Source: Paraburkholderia flagellata
Lineage (GTDB): Bacteria; Pseudomonadota; Gammaproteobacteria; Burkholderiales; Burkholderiaceae
Direction of reading: 5' to 3'
Assembly: GCF_021390645.1 (NCBI RefSeq)
Contig: NZ_JAJEJT010000006.1
Location: 124,001 to 188,000, forward strand
Length of the DNA: 64,000 bases
In this document: positions 36,924 to 45,853 of the stretch, one piece after another
Numbering within the stretch: position 1 is the first letter of the stretch
How the letters are laid out: the number at the start of each line of letters is the position of its first letter
Program-made: the position numbers and the translations under genes
The notes under the pieces: generated by a model
Databases searched by the model: none
What the model saw: the letters and a program-made list of their open reading frames with translations, nothing else
Told to the model about the DNA's origin: nothing

Positions 36924-37664
36924 CTAGAATGTGTAGGCGACGTTCACAAAAACGTTAATGGGTTCGATCCGGAGCGTCGACTTCGAAACGATCTGCGTTC
37001 CGTTTGCGGTTTGTCCGTATATGGTCATGTGCGTCTGGATCGGCATATAGCCAACTGACGCTCCGACCGACCAGTGTTTGGCAAACGCGTAGCTTGCCCC
37101 GACCTCGAACACGGGGTTCCACGATGCACTGAGGGTCGCGTGTATGGATCCGCCAGGACCGACACTATCGGTGATGAACTGGCTGTTGGTTGCGCGAACC
37201 TGGGTGAACCACGTGTAGTTCACGCCCAATCCGACGAAAGGACGAAATTTCGACTGAGCCTCGAACAGGTGATATCGAAGCTCGATCGCGGGCGGCATCG
37301 GCCTCGTCGTGCCGAGGGTGCCGTACTTCGAGAGCGTCCCATCTCCAACCAGATTCACTGTTAGGGGCAGGCCAAAGAGAGTGGCGATGCCGATGTGGTC
37401 GGTCACGTAGTACTCGGTCGTAATGCCGAGCGTATTCGTCGACGACGCGTGCGCACCAGTTCCCGCTAATTGCTGATTGACCGGCATACCACCCACGCTT
37501 TCCACGGTAAGCGGCGTGGCATGACCCTGTGGCGCTACGTAAAGCCACCCTGTCGCCAGCGTAAAGCTTCCGGCTGATTGCGCATTCGCGTTTCCAGCAA
37601 GCGCAGCCGAACAGATAAAACCTGCCATCACGGCAGGCCGAACATTTTTCCTGTAGTTCCTCAC
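36924..37664 (-). CDS. OmpW-family outer-membrane protein
   Basis: Eight-stranded OmpW-type barrel of 246 residues. A signal peptide (…MAGFICSAALAGNANA) and repeated beta-strands follow, including the characteristic PPAIELRYHLFEAQSKFRPFVGLGVNYTWF, with C-terminal VFVNVAYTF. The start is a GTG at 37664 with a GGAGAA site. OmpW proteins let hydrophobic molecules pass and are often encoded in hydrocarbon or aromatic degradation clusters. It is the first gene of the set that includes the dioxygenase and molybdoenzyme. Confidence 0.91.
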   Translation of the reverse strand: MRNYRKNVRPAVMAGFICSAALAGNANAQSAGSFTLATGWLYVAPQGHATPLTVESVGGMPVNQQLAGTGAHASSTNTLGITTEYYVTDHIGIATLFGLPLTVNLVGDGTLSKYGTLGTTRPMPPAIELRYHLFEAQSKFRPFVGLGVNYTWFTQVRATNSQFITDSVGPGGSIHATLSASWNPVFEVGASYAFAKHWSVGASVGYMPIQTHMTIYGQTANGTQIVSKSTLRIEPINVFVNVAYTF

Positions 37665-37948
37665 GCGTCTTCTCCTGCCTCATCGGTCAACTATCTTTTT
37701 TATCGTGCACACGGCTTTGCGAACCGCCCATTGGTCAACCTCGCTGGATCGGCAGTCGTATGTTTATGCCGGATCCAAAAAAATCATCTCCCCCTATTAA
37801 ATAGGCATACTAAATACATCGACATGAGTTATCCCGATCCCAGCGTTGCTTCCTGCCTGTTCGCCGTATCGAGTCCCGACCAGCGAACGTCTCTTACTTC
37901 TCTTCGCCCTTCTGAACGGTTGCCAGGTTTGGCAAGCCGTCCGGCATC

Positions 37949-38188
37949 TCAGTGAACACGCATCACGAGCCGCTCGGCCTGCGGCGGGAACACGCTCCAC
38001 GAACCGTCGCGGTGCCGGAAAAAAAACAGCCCAACCGGCCTTGTCGGCAAAAGCAGCTCAATATGCACACAGTTTCCCGCATGCGACTGGGGATGACTTA
38101 ACCGGGTAATGCGCACCGGGGTCCCGGAAGTCGGCGCAAGCCATTTTTCAACAAGCGAACGTAAGGATCTCTCTGATGCAATACCCAT
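37949..38188 (-). CDS. Small conserved-looking hypothetical protein
   Basis: Putative 79-residue cytoplasmic protein beginning GIASERSLRSLVEKWLAP and ending FFFRHRDGSWSVFPPQAERL. The ATG at 38188 has a GGGGAAG site about nine bases upstream. The composition is that of a real protein and similar short proteins occur in Burkholderia, as far as I recall; no function is known. It is flanked by non-coding sequence (37665-37948 and 38189-38307). In 37665-37948 lies the ompW promoter area, AT-rich near 37770-37820, with nothing else recognisable. Confidence 0.55.
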   Translation of the reverse strand: MGIASERSLRSLVEKWLAPTSGTPVRITRLSHPQSHAGNCVHIELLLPTRPVGLFFFRHRDGSWSVFPPQAERLVMRVH

Positions 38189-38307
38189 CTTCTTCCCCAA
38201 CCAAAAACCAGTGACATTCGCGATTCAGCCGTGCCATCACCGCGCATGCGAGTGACTGGACACTTGCGTCGATGCGAGAAACCATGTCACTTCGAAATCT
38301 TGTGCGT

Positions 38308-40296
38308 CTATGACACTCCGTTGCCGTCACCGCTGCTGCCCGAACCCTGCGCGACAGCGATCGAAAACTCGAACGGAAAGCGCCCGAGCGCGGAAGCCGC
38401 CAATGATTCGAGTTCCGAGCCGGGAAGTTCGACGTGAACTGAAATCCCACACAAGGCATCGTCAGCGATGCTAACGGTTGCGCCCTCGATGCCAGCGTCC
38501 ACGAGCGCCGACCGCAGGGCGTCTACCGTTTCAAGCCGCTTCAGCGCGGGCTTGAATATCTTGCCGACACCCGTCAGGGGCATGGCTTCAACGATCCGGA
38601 TGCCCTTGGGGAACGCAGCTCGCTCGCTGATCTCGTCGCGCAGGAACGCGGCCATTTCTGCTTCATTTGCCGATGTGCCTGGCTTGAGCTGCACGTAGGC
38701 GACTGGCAGTTCGCCCGCGTGCATGTCAGGACGCCCCACCGCCGCGGCAACCTGGACCGCTGGATGGCGGTGCAACGCTTCTTCGATCGCTGCAGGGTCG
38801 ATGTTGTGTCCGCCACGAATAATCAGTTCCTTCTTACGTCCTGTGAGCCAGAAGTAACCGTCTGCGTCGCAGCGACCGAGATCGCCTGTATTGAGCCATC
38901 TGCCGCCATCAGCCAGGTCCAGCCAGATGCCGTTGTTCTGCTCCGGCCGCATATAGCCGATGAAAACATTCGGACCGGAGATCACGAGTTGACCAACCTC
39001 GTCAGCAACGCAGTCTCGTACATAACAGCCCGCTTCATCGACCATCACGGCTTTCATGGCCTGGCCCGGAACACGAAGGCCGATTGAGCCGACCCGCCGT
39101 TCGCCAAGTGGCGGATTGATGCTGCTAATGCAGGTACCTTCCGTGAGGCCATAGCCTTCGAGGATCCTGATTCCGGTTTGCGCCTGAAACGCACGCAGCA
39201 ACTCCACTGGCATCGGCGCGGCGCCGCACAACCCGTATTCAAGCGAACCGATATCGCGCTCGTCAACGGGAACGTCCAGCAGCGAGCCATAGAGGGTCGG
39301 CACGCCGCTGAAAAAGTTGATACGGTAATGCGCGACGATATCCCAGAAGCGTTGGACAACGCCTTCTCCGCGATAGCCTTGCGGCGTGCCCATCACGACA
39401 TGCGCGCCGCGTGAAAACGGCAGCAGACCGGTCACCATGACGGCGTTGACGTGGAAGAGCGGCAATCCGCAGAAGATCGTCTTGCCCGGACCCACGCTTT
39501 CACCGAGGAATTGTCCGGCGCTCCATGCATTGGCCACCTCGTTGCCGTGCCGGCGCATCGCGATTTTTGGCAGGCCTGTAGTGCCGCCCGTGCAGAAGTA
39601 GGACGATGCGTCATCGCTGGTCACCCGGTGCGGGGTGGAGAGCGCCATGCCCGGCTCCCGTGCGACGGCTTCGCCGAAGTCGTGGATGCTGATGTGCGTA
39701 GGAACCGCGCCTCGCACACCTTCCTCGCCATGCAACCTCGAGCATTCGCCGCGCTGAAGCATTCGGGCCGCAAATCGCTGTTCACCCGGCGCATGGTCGG
39801 CAAGATTGATCAGCACGAGATGCTTGAGCGACGCAACCTTGTGCAAGACCGCCTGCGCTTTCGGCCACAGGTCCGTCCCGGGATACGGCGCCAAAGTGAC
39901 AAGCACGCTGGCACCCGAGGCAGTGAGCAACTCGCCTATCGCGCCGCTTTCGAGCAGTGGATTGATCGCGCAGACAATGCCGACCGCCTCGCCGCCCCAG
40001 ACCACAAAGTGCGTTTCGGGCAGATTCGGCAACACATAGGCGACGACCGTGTCTCGCTGCACACCCAGTCGTGACAACATGTTCGCTGTGCGCGTGATAT
40101 CGCGCACCAGTTCGCTGTAAGTCCAGCGCTCCGGATTCGCGTAGTCGTCCGCGGTTGCGAAGAACGAAAGCGCGGGTGCCGATGGATTGATCGCGGCGCC
40201 CCGGCAGATCATTTCGTAGGTGCTCGACGGAAGATCCGTCGGCTGCCCCTGCGATTCGATAGCGAGGACATCCTGCTCGTTAGCGACGGCTTTCAT
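38308..40296 (-). CDS. Acyl-CoA synthetase (AMP-forming)
   Basis: Adenylating CoA ligase of 662 residues. The phosphate-binding loop is SSYFCTGGTTGLPKIAMRRH, the A5-type motif is LEGYGLTEGTC, the A7/A8 region is WLNTGDLGRCDADGYFWLTGRKKELIIRGGHNI, and the catalytic Lys region is LTGVGKIFKPALKR. The roughly 100-residue C-terminal extension after this Lys is longer than usual. Its ATG overlaps the FAH stop in ATGA. It probably activates a carboxylic acid formed by ring cleavage, or the starting aromatic/alkyl acid. The substrate is not determinable from sequence. Confidence 0.93.
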   Translation of the reverse strand: MKAVANEQDVLAIESQGQPTDLPSSTYEMICRGAAINPSAPALSFFATADDYANPERWTYSELVRDITRTANMLSRLGVQRDTVVAYVLPNLPETHFVVWGGEAVGIVCAINPLLESGAIGELLTASGASVLVTLAPYPGTDLWPKAQAVLHKVASLKHLVLINLADHAPGEQRFAARMLQRGECSRLHGEEGVRGAVPTHISIHDFGEAVAREPGMALSTPHRVTSDDASSYFCTGGTTGLPKIAMRRHGNEVANAWSAGQFLGESVGPGKTIFCGLPLFHVNAVMVTGLLPFSRGAHVVMGTPQGYRGEGVVQRFWDIVAHYRINFFSGVPTLYGSLLDVPVDERDIGSLEYGLCGAAPMPVELLRAFQAQTGIRILEGYGLTEGTCISSINPPLGERRVGSIGLRVPGQAMKAVMVDEAGCYVRDCVADEVGQLVISGPNVFIGYMRPEQNNGIWLDLADGGRWLNTGDLGRCDADGYFWLTGRKKELIIRGGHNIDPAAIEEALHRHPAVQVAAAVGRPDMHAGELPVAYVQLKPGTSANEAEMAAFLRDEISERAAFPKGIRIVEAMPLTGVGKIFKPALKRLETVDALRSALVDAGIEGATVSIADDALCGISVHVELPGSELESLAASALGRFPFEFSIAVAQGSGSSGDGNGVS

Positions 40297-41249
40297 GCGG
40301 CCTCTGCGATGACGACGTTGCGCTGGGTGCCAAGATCGATCGAGCCATCCTGGCTAACGATACGTGCTTCGACCACATCGCCATCCTGAAGGTACTGTGC
40401 TCGCCCGGCTTGCAACGCGAGAAAGAGACGCCATTTCTCCGCTTCGGGCAGCTGCGCCGCGGCGCGTTGCTTTTCCGGTGACGGAATGATCAGCGCGCAA
40501 CCGGACGGCGTCCCCGTTGCGAGCAGGTCGCCGACGTGCAGGTCTTGAACGCCGGACAGCTCGGTCAATGTCTCTGCCGGACCGTACACAAGACCCGAAG
40601 TGGAATCGTTCTGCCGAACCGTTCCGTTGACGGTCAGCGTCAGCACGAACTCCTTGAGCTTCGGCATGTCGTGCTTTTCGAGCAGGCAAAGATACGGGCC
40701 GACCGGGCCGAACGTACGAAAACTCTTGCCCTTGTAGAACTGCATCTGTGGAATCTGCACATCGCGCGCGGAATAGTCGTTCACGATCACGGCGCCGGCG
40801 ACGTAGTCGTGCAGGTTCTCGTCGGTAATCGTTGTGCGGGTCGTGACGTCGCGCTTGAGGACAAGACCGAGTTCGATCTCGTAGTCGAGGAACCGCACTG
40901 AATTCGGCTTCACCAGCTTCGAGTCCGCAGGAACGATGCAGCTCGTGGCCTTCGTGAAGATCATGTTGAATTTCTTCGCATCCGGGTCCATGCCGGATTC
41001 GATCATGTGCTGGCGGTAATTCGCGCCCTGGCAGATGAACTGCTGATTGGCGGTTACGGGCGAGAGCCATTGCACGTCCGCTTCGGGAAGCGTGGGACCA
41101 TCCAGCGTCAATAACCGCTCGACCGGATTGGCGTGGATAAACTCGGCGGTCGTCTTGAACTCGCCGGGAATCGGCGTGATAGCGTTGTTGGCCACTACGC
41201 CCCACTGGGCGCGGCCATCGTGCAGATAATGCAGAACATGAATTGCCAT
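40293..41249 (-). CDS. Fumarylacetoacetate-hydrolase-family protein
   Basis: FAH-fold enzyme of 318 residues. Metal-binding residues occur in FLDYEIELGLVL (E-x-E) and in the downstream VNDYSARDVQIPQ (Asp). QGANYRQHM and TGTPSGCALIIPSPEK are further family motifs. Members hydrolyse or decarboxylate beta-diketone or 2-oxo acid products of ring cleavage. The gene is 33 bases after an extradiol dioxygenase gene and overlaps the CoA-ligase start by four bases. I infer that it acts on the meta-cleavage product. Confidence 0.93.
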   Translation of the reverse strand: MAIHVLHYLHDGRAQWGVVANNAITPIPGEFKTTAEFIHANPVERLLTLDGPTLPEADVQWLSPVTANQQFICQGANYRQHMIESGMDPDAKKFNMIFTKATSCIVPADSKLVKPNSVRFLDYEIELGLVLKRDVTTRTTITDENLHDYVAGAVIVNDYSARDVQIPQMQFYKGKSFRTFGPVGPYLCLLEKHDMPKLKEFVLTLTVNGTVRQNDSTSGLVYGPAETLTELSGVQDLHVGDLLATGTPSGCALIIPSPEKQRAAAQLPEAEKWRLFLALQAGRAQYLQDGDVVEARIVSQDGSIDLGTQRNVVIAEAA

Positions 41250-41282
41250 GTTGTCTGTCTCCGGATTCGATAAAGGGGTGCG

Positions 41283-42353
41283 TCAGGCAAAAATCTTGAG
41301 CAGTGCCCGAAGCCTCGCCAGCGTGACGTCGGGGCTTCGGCGCAGGTTTGCGATCAGCGCCGCGATGCTCGCAAGCGTCAATCGGGGCTTGGTGAAGCTG
41401 CTCGGCATCGTCGGCCCCCATTGGGCCATCGCCTCGCGGCTCACGGCGTGGATTCCCGTGGGTGCGTCGCTGGTGAAAAGATCGCCGTCGCAGTAGTGCT
41501 CATGCTTGTCTCCCCACGGGTCCTGCCAGTAGTCGAAAATCTGGCTCCCGAGGATATGTCGGCCGATGCCCCACGCATGTGTCCATCCGCTCTTGCGCAG
41601 GATGCGCTGGCCCATACCGACTGCGTCCGCATCGACGAGCTCGTATGCGCTATGGCTGTATTTCGGGGCGAACGTCTGGGCGAGCGCGAGCGTGTGATGA
41701 TCGGCGGGTTTGTCTCCGAGATCGAGCCGCATGAACGCGACAGCCGGTGACCCATCGGGCAGCACCTGCACGTCGCTGGGGATAAAACCAAACTGGCGCG
41801 TGTACCACGCACAGGTTTCCTGATAATCGGCGAGTTCCAGCACCACATGCCCAAGCCTGATGATCTCAGGGGCGCTCTCGGGGGGGCGCTGCGTGCCGTT
41901 GACGCGAACGGCGGCATCGACGGAATTGAACGCCAGGGATAGCCGGTGCGGCAACGCAGAGGCGGGCGCCTGGCCCCAGATCGCATCGACACGAAAACCG
42001 GACGGATCCTCCAACTCCACCACGTAGCCGCCGCCCGGCAGCGCGGACGCTTTCACCGCCGAAGCGCCCGGCAGCCTGGCGAGCGCCTGCAGTTCGGCTT
42101 CGCTGCCGACCTGCAGGCCGAAGCCGACAAATCGCGCTTTGGACGCCTTTCGTACGACATAACAGAAGTGCGACGCAGCCGTACCGCGCAGAAGCAGCAT
42201 CTCTTCGCCACGCGTTACCGTTCGGAGCCCGAAATCATTGAGAAACCGTTCGGCTTGCCCGACGTCCGGCCGATCGAATATGAGGTAGGCCAACGCGGTC
42301 GCTTTTGCCGTGGGATCCGGGTGACGAGCCGGCTGTGCAGTAGTCAGTTTCAT
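41283..42353 (-). CDS. Type I extradiol ring-cleavage dioxygenase (VOC superfamily), second copy
   Basis: VOC-fold dioxygenase of 356 residues, homologous to the enzyme at 35933-36847. Likely Fe(II) ligands are His169 (RLGHVVL), His234 (KYSHSAY) and Glu285 (DKHEHYCDGD), with the shared motif WGIGRHILGSQIFDYWQDP. It has N- and C-terminal extensions relative to the first copy. It leads the VOC-FAH-CoA ligase operon. The 330 bases upstream contain a palindromic leader and a promoter/operator shared with a divergent TetR gene. Confidence 0.9.
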   Translation of the reverse strand: MKLTTAQPARHPDPTAKATALAYLIFDRPDVGQAERFLNDFGLRTVTRGEEMLLLRGTAASHFCYVVRKASKARFVGFGLQVGSEAELQALARLPGASAVKASALPGGGYVVELEDPSGFRVDAIWGQAPASALPHRLSLAFNSVDAAVRVNGTQRPPESAPEIIRLGHVVLELADYQETCAWYTRQFGFIPSDVQVLPDGSPAVAFMRLDLGDKPADHHTLALAQTFAPKYSHSAYELVDADAVGMGQRILRKSGWTHAWGIGRHILGSQIFDYWQDPWGDKHEHYCDGDLFTSDAPTGIHAVSREAMAQWGPTMPSSFTKPRLTLASIAALIANLRRSPDVTLARLRALLKIFA

Positions 42354-42390
42354 GGCGGACGGTAATCAGGTGGTTGGGATCGGTGACGCA

Positions 42391-42445
42391 GCGCGCAGCG
42401 CTGGCGCGCCGCACCCCGTGCGCCTGCGAGCGCTCGCAGGCGCAC
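42391..42445. repeat. Two adjacent strong hairpins in the VOC operon leader
   Basis: A perfect 28-bp palindrome at 42418-42445 (half-site GTGCGCCTGCGAGC) stands next to a near-perfect inverted repeat at 42391-42409 (GCGCGC around AGCGCT). Both lie in the presumed 5' leader of the minus-strand operon, between its promoter (about 42615-42638) and the ATG at 42353. They would fold very stably in RNA, as an attenuator or mRNA stabiliser, or could bind a dimeric protein as DNA. Confidence 0.6.
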
Positions 42446-42606
42446 CGGACGGGCAATTCGCCGGCGCTAGATCGATTGCGGGTCGCAATGCCCGGATCGT
42501 CGGATGGGTAAGGTGATGCCGGTCGCTGGGCGCGATTCCGATTCCGATTGCTGTCTCCACAGCCACTCCGTCTGTTTTAGTTAGACCGGCTTCTGATGCC
42601 GATGAT

Positions 42607-42660
42607 GACATTAAACTCATCGCTGATCGTTTTGTCAATAAAGACATTAGAATCTATACT
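42607..42660. promoter_or_regulatory. Shared promoter/operator element, copy A (divergent)
   Basis: Plus-strand: GACATTAAACTCA, 3 bases, CTGAT, 4 bases, TTGTCAAT (42607-42639). The minus-strand promoter is TTGACA (42638-42633), 17 bases, TTTAAT (42615-42610), for the VOC-FAH-ligase operon. The plus-strand promoter is TTGTCA (42632-42637), 17 bases, TATACT (42655-42660), for the TetR gene at 42688. The two -35 boxes overlap, and TGTC-N6-GACA forms an inverted repeat over them, a natural TetR operator position. Confidence 0.8.
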
Positions 42661-42687
42661 GTGGTTATACCCAGACTTGGATCCACC

Positions 42688-43443
42688 ATGACAACCACGA
42701 CAAAGCGCGCAGCAGCGAAGCGTGCCGCGCCTGCGGCGCCCGCCTCCCCGGCTCCCGTCATCGAAGAAAAAGAGCCTCGCGGTGCGCGCCGCAAGCGCGA
42801 GACGCGCGCCCGTCTGCTCGACGCCGCTCTCAGGCTGATGGCCGAAAGGGGCATGGAGGGCGTGGCGATCAATGAAATCACGGAGGCCGCCGATGTCGGC
42901 TTTGGCTCGTTCTACAACCACTTCGAGTCGAAGGAAGCGATCTACGCGACGCTAGTCGACAACGTTTTCGAGGAGTTTGCGGACGTCCTCGATCGCCTCG
43001 CGGGGGGCATCTCCGACCCCGCGGAAGTGGTGGCCGTCTCGGTGCGCCACACTGTCCTGCGTGCGCGGCACGATCCCGTGTGGGGACGCTTTCTGATTCG
43101 CGAAGGGTTTTCGGCGCCTGCGCTGAGTCGCGGGCTAGGCCAGCGGCTCCTGCGCGACATTCGAAACGGCATTACGGCAAAGCGATTTGTCGTTGCCGAC
43201 CCGTTTGTCGGCTATCTTGCGGTGGGTGGCACAGTGCTCTCCGCCATCGCGGCCGAGTTGAACTATGTCGCGCCGGGCGCAAGCGCCGCGGGCATGCTGA
43301 AGGAACTGGGTTTCAGCGGCGAGCACTTTCCGGAGCGCACGGCAGCCATGCTGCTGCAGATACTCGGCCTGAAGCGCGCGGAGGCCGAAAAGATCGCCGC
43401 GCGTCCACTCCCCGTCGTCGAGGCAGCCGACGAGGCAGTTTGA
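42688..43443 (+). CDS. TetR-family regulator of the VOC/FAH/CoA-ligase operon
   Basis: Regulator of about 251 residues from the ATG at 42688. An Ala/Pro/Lys-rich N-terminal tail precedes the helix-turn-helix (VAINEITEAADVGFGSFYNHFESKEAIY). It is clearly paralogous to the TetR at 53662: both have SDPAE(V/A) followed by VAVSVRHT(V/L)LRA, PVWG..LIREG and LSRGLGQRL. It is divergent from the dioxygenase operon, with overlapping promoters. It probably represses both directions until an aromatic ligand binds. Confidence 0.93.
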   Translation: MTTTTKRAAAKRAAPAAPASPAPVIEEKEPRGARRKRETRARLLDAALRLMAERGMEGVAINEITEAADVGFGSFYNHFESKEAIYATLVDNVFEEFADVLDRLAGGISDPAEVVAVSVRHTVLRARHDPVWGRFLIREGFSAPALSRGLGQRLLRDIRNGITAKRFVVADPFVGYLAVGGTVLSAIAAELNYVAPGASAAGMLKELGFSGEHFPERTAAMLLQILGLKRAEAEKIAARPLPVVEAADEAV

Positions 43444-43512
43444 GGTCGGCCAGTCGTGAGGGGAGCGTTTCTCGCGATCGGTCCCCGTCCCGACTGGCAA
43501 CGGGCCGCAAAT

Positions 43513-44253
43513 TTATACGCCGGAGCGCGGAGCCGCCGCCCTGTCAACCGCCGTTTGGGCACCGCCTGAAAATGGCGGGCAGGACAGCGTTGTCATTCCC
43601 GTTTTGCTGGACGCACCCGCCGGGCCAGACGGCCGATCCGCCGCGGTCGCAGCGAAGGCGCGCACGACCTTGGCTATCTGAGCAGCGATTGCGTCGATCG
43701 CACGACGATGCCCGTCGACGATCGCCTGATACCCGTCAGACACGGGCTCGCTCACGGTGCTGTGGCAAGTCAGGGTCTCCTGGCCCGCAGACCTGCTTAC
43801 ACTCCATACGGCGTCAACCAGTACATGTGAACCGGGCCACGATTCAAAGCGCTGAATGTCGACGCCGACCTGATAGACGGGACCCTCCCCACCACGGCCA
43901 ACCGCGCTGGCAGCGGATGCGCCCGCCTGCTGGCTCACGCGAGCAGCAAGTGCATAGCGTATCTCGTCCGGAAGGGCCGATGACCAGCGATCGTCTTCCA
44001 GCACCTGCACCTGGGCCGGGTTGACCTGTACCACAAGCTGACTTCTCGCGACCGCGGCCGGCACTTTCACCGGGCGCACGTCGATCTGCAAAGCGGGGCT
44101 TGTCGTATTCCTCGCGATGGTCGGCTCTGCGTCGGTTCCGAGCGTATAGAAGCGCGTCGCGGGCGTTGCGCACGCCCCCAGCAGGGCGAGCCCGACGACA
44201 GAAACGAGTGTCCTCACCGTGGTGCGGAAAGAGCGGGATTGCCTTGCGATCAT
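43513..44253 (-). CDS. pqiC: PqiC-like lipoprotein
   Basis: Lipoprotein of 246 residues of the PqiC/DUF330 family (ABC-type transport auxiliary lipoprotein). The lipobox is LALLGAC (Cys28). The mature part has the family opening TRFYTLGTDAEP and VDVRPVKVPAAVARSQLVVQV-like strands, with LEDDRWSSALPDEIRYALAAR. Its ATG overlaps the pqiB stop (ATGA). With PqiA and PqiB it should form a bridge for lipids across the periplasm, sitting on the outer membrane side. Confidence 0.91.
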   Translation of the reverse strand: MIARQSRSFRTTVRTLVSVVGLALLGACATPATRFYTLGTDAEPTIARNTTSPALQIDVRPVKVPAAVARSQLVVQVNPAQVQVLEDDRWSSALPDEIRYALAARVSQQAGASAASAVGRGGEGPVYQVGVDIQRFESWPGSHVLVDAVWSVSRSAGQETLTCHSTVSEPVSDGYQAIVDGHRRAIDAIAAQIAKVVRAFAATAADRPSGPAGASSKTGMTTLSCPPFSGGAQTAVDRAAAPRSGV

Positions 44254-45845
44254 TGCTGGTCTCCTTTTTTGCCAAACAGCAGCGCCTGCGGATGCCGCTC
44301 CAGGTATTCGGAGAGCGCATTGAGCGACTGCAGCGTGCGCGTGAGCTGCTGCATGGCGTCCTGAACGTCCGACTGCATCGGCGCAGTCTGCCGCAGCGTC
44401 GATTCCGCGGTCGCGAATGTCTTTTGCGCGGCAGCGAGCGTGTCGCGTGCCTGCGGCACGACCTCGGTGTCCATATGTCCGAACAGCCTGCTGGCGTTCT
44501 CCAGCGCACCGTCGAGATGGGCGCCGATCCGGTCGAACGGCACCTGGTTCAGTTTCCTTGCGATGTCGGCCACCTGCACCTGGAGCTCGTCGAGCGTGTT
44601 CGGCACAGTCGGCAGTTCGATCGGATTGCTGTGCACGTCGACGCTCGCGCGAGGCGCTTTCGGGAACATGTCCAGCGCGACATACAACTGTCCCGTCAGG
44701 AGATTGCCGGTCCGCAATTGCCCGCGCAGCCCTTCCGTCACCAGGTGCTGCAGCATTTCGTGCCCGCCTGCCGTGTCTGGCGCAGGCAGCGCCTCGCTGG
44801 AGCGCCGGCTGAGCCGGTCAGGGTAAAGCGCCATCGCCACCTTCATGCTGAAGCTCTTCTGCTTTTCGTCGTACTCGATACCAATCTCGGTCACCTGCCC
44901 CAGCGCAATCCCGCGAAGATCGACGGGTGCGCCAACAGACAGCCCACGCAACGACTGATCAAAACGCATGACCACATTGAGCGGCTGGCCGTCGGGCTCG
45001 CGCATGGCATCCGATTCGTCCGTGGCGAGCCGGAACTCCGCCCTATCCGCTGCCGGTCGTCCAGCTTCCTGCCCGGCCGGAGACTGGAATGCCAGCCCTC
45101 CAACGACGACCGTCGCGAGCGATTGCGTATTGAGCTTCAGTCCGTTGGAATCGAGACGCAGATCGACGCCGCTTGCGTGCCACCACCGCGTATTGGTACC
45201 GACGTACTGGTCGTACGGTGCATTCACGAAGACATTCACGATGACGCCCGCGCCGTGAGGATCGAGCGAGTAGCCAATCACCTGGCCCGCCTGGATACGG
45301 TGGTAGAAGATGGGGGCACCGATATCGATCGAGCCCAGCGACTCGCCGCGCAGCGTGTACTGATGCCCTGGCTGCCCCGTGGTGACAATGGGCGGGCTTT
45401 CAAGACCGAGGAACGCGGTTTGCCTCTCGGTCGAGCGCCCGATGTCCACGCCGATGTACGCGCCAGAGAGCAGCGTACCGAGGCCCGAGATGCCGTTGGC
45501 GCCAACGCGCGGGCGTACCACCCAGAACCGCGTGCCTTGCGTCGCAAATTTCCCTGCGTCCTTGCTCAACTGGATACTCGCGCTGACGCGCCGCAAATCC
45601 GTGGACAACGCAATGCCTTGCACGACACCGATTTCAACGTCCTTGTACTTTACCTTCGTCTTGCCTGCCTCAATGCCATCGGCATTATTGAAGGTAACCG
45701 TCACGACAGGCCCTCTTTCTGCAACGGATTTGACCACCAGACCAACACCGATCAATGCGGAGATCAGAGGTACTAACCAGATGAGGGATGGCAGCCAACG
45801 TTTGCGCGGCTTGAGTTCAGGGCGGGATAGTTTGGAAAGATGCAT
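44250..45845 (-). CDS. pqiB: PqiB-like MCE-domain protein
   Basis: Periplasm-spanning MlaD/MCE protein of 531 residues (E. coli PqiB 546). An N-terminal membrane anchor (WLPSLIWLVPLISALIGVGLVV) is followed by three MCE domains, with recurring G-x-x-V/I-x-x-G patterns (VKYKDVEIGVVQGIALS, IQAGQVIGYSLD, VDLRGIALGQVTEIGI). The C-terminal helical region is expected to form a needle. It starts 8 bases after pqiA. Confidence 0.94.
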   Translation of the reverse strand: MHLSKLSRPELKPRKRWLPSLIWLVPLISALIGVGLVVKSVAERGPVVTVTFNNADGIEAGKTKVKYKDVEIGVVQGIALSTDLRRVSASIQLSKDAGKFATQGTRFWVVRPRVGANGISGLGTLLSGAYIGVDIGRSTERQTAFLGLESPPIVTTGQPGHQYTLRGESLGSIDIGAPIFYHRIQAGQVIGYSLDPHGAGVIVNVFVNAPYDQYVGTNTRWWHASGVDLRLDSNGLKLNTQSLATVVVGGLAFQSPAGQEAGRPAADRAEFRLATDESDAMREPDGQPLNVVMRFDQSLRGLSVGAPVDLRGIALGQVTEIGIEYDEKQKSFSMKVAMALYPDRLSRRSSEALPAPDTAGGHEMLQHLVTEGLRGQLRTGNLLTGQLYVALDMFPKAPRASVDVHSNPIELPTVPNTLDELQVQVADIARKLNQVPFDRIGAHLDGALENASRLFGHMDTEVVPQARDTLAAAQKTFATAESTLRQTAPMQSDVQDAMQQLTRTLQSLNALSEYLERHPQALLFGKKGDQQ

Positions 45846-45853
45846 CGTCTGTT

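Noticed and set aside
44100..45776. 558-codon plus-strand frame
   Set aside because: Antisense to pqiB; no recognisable domains.
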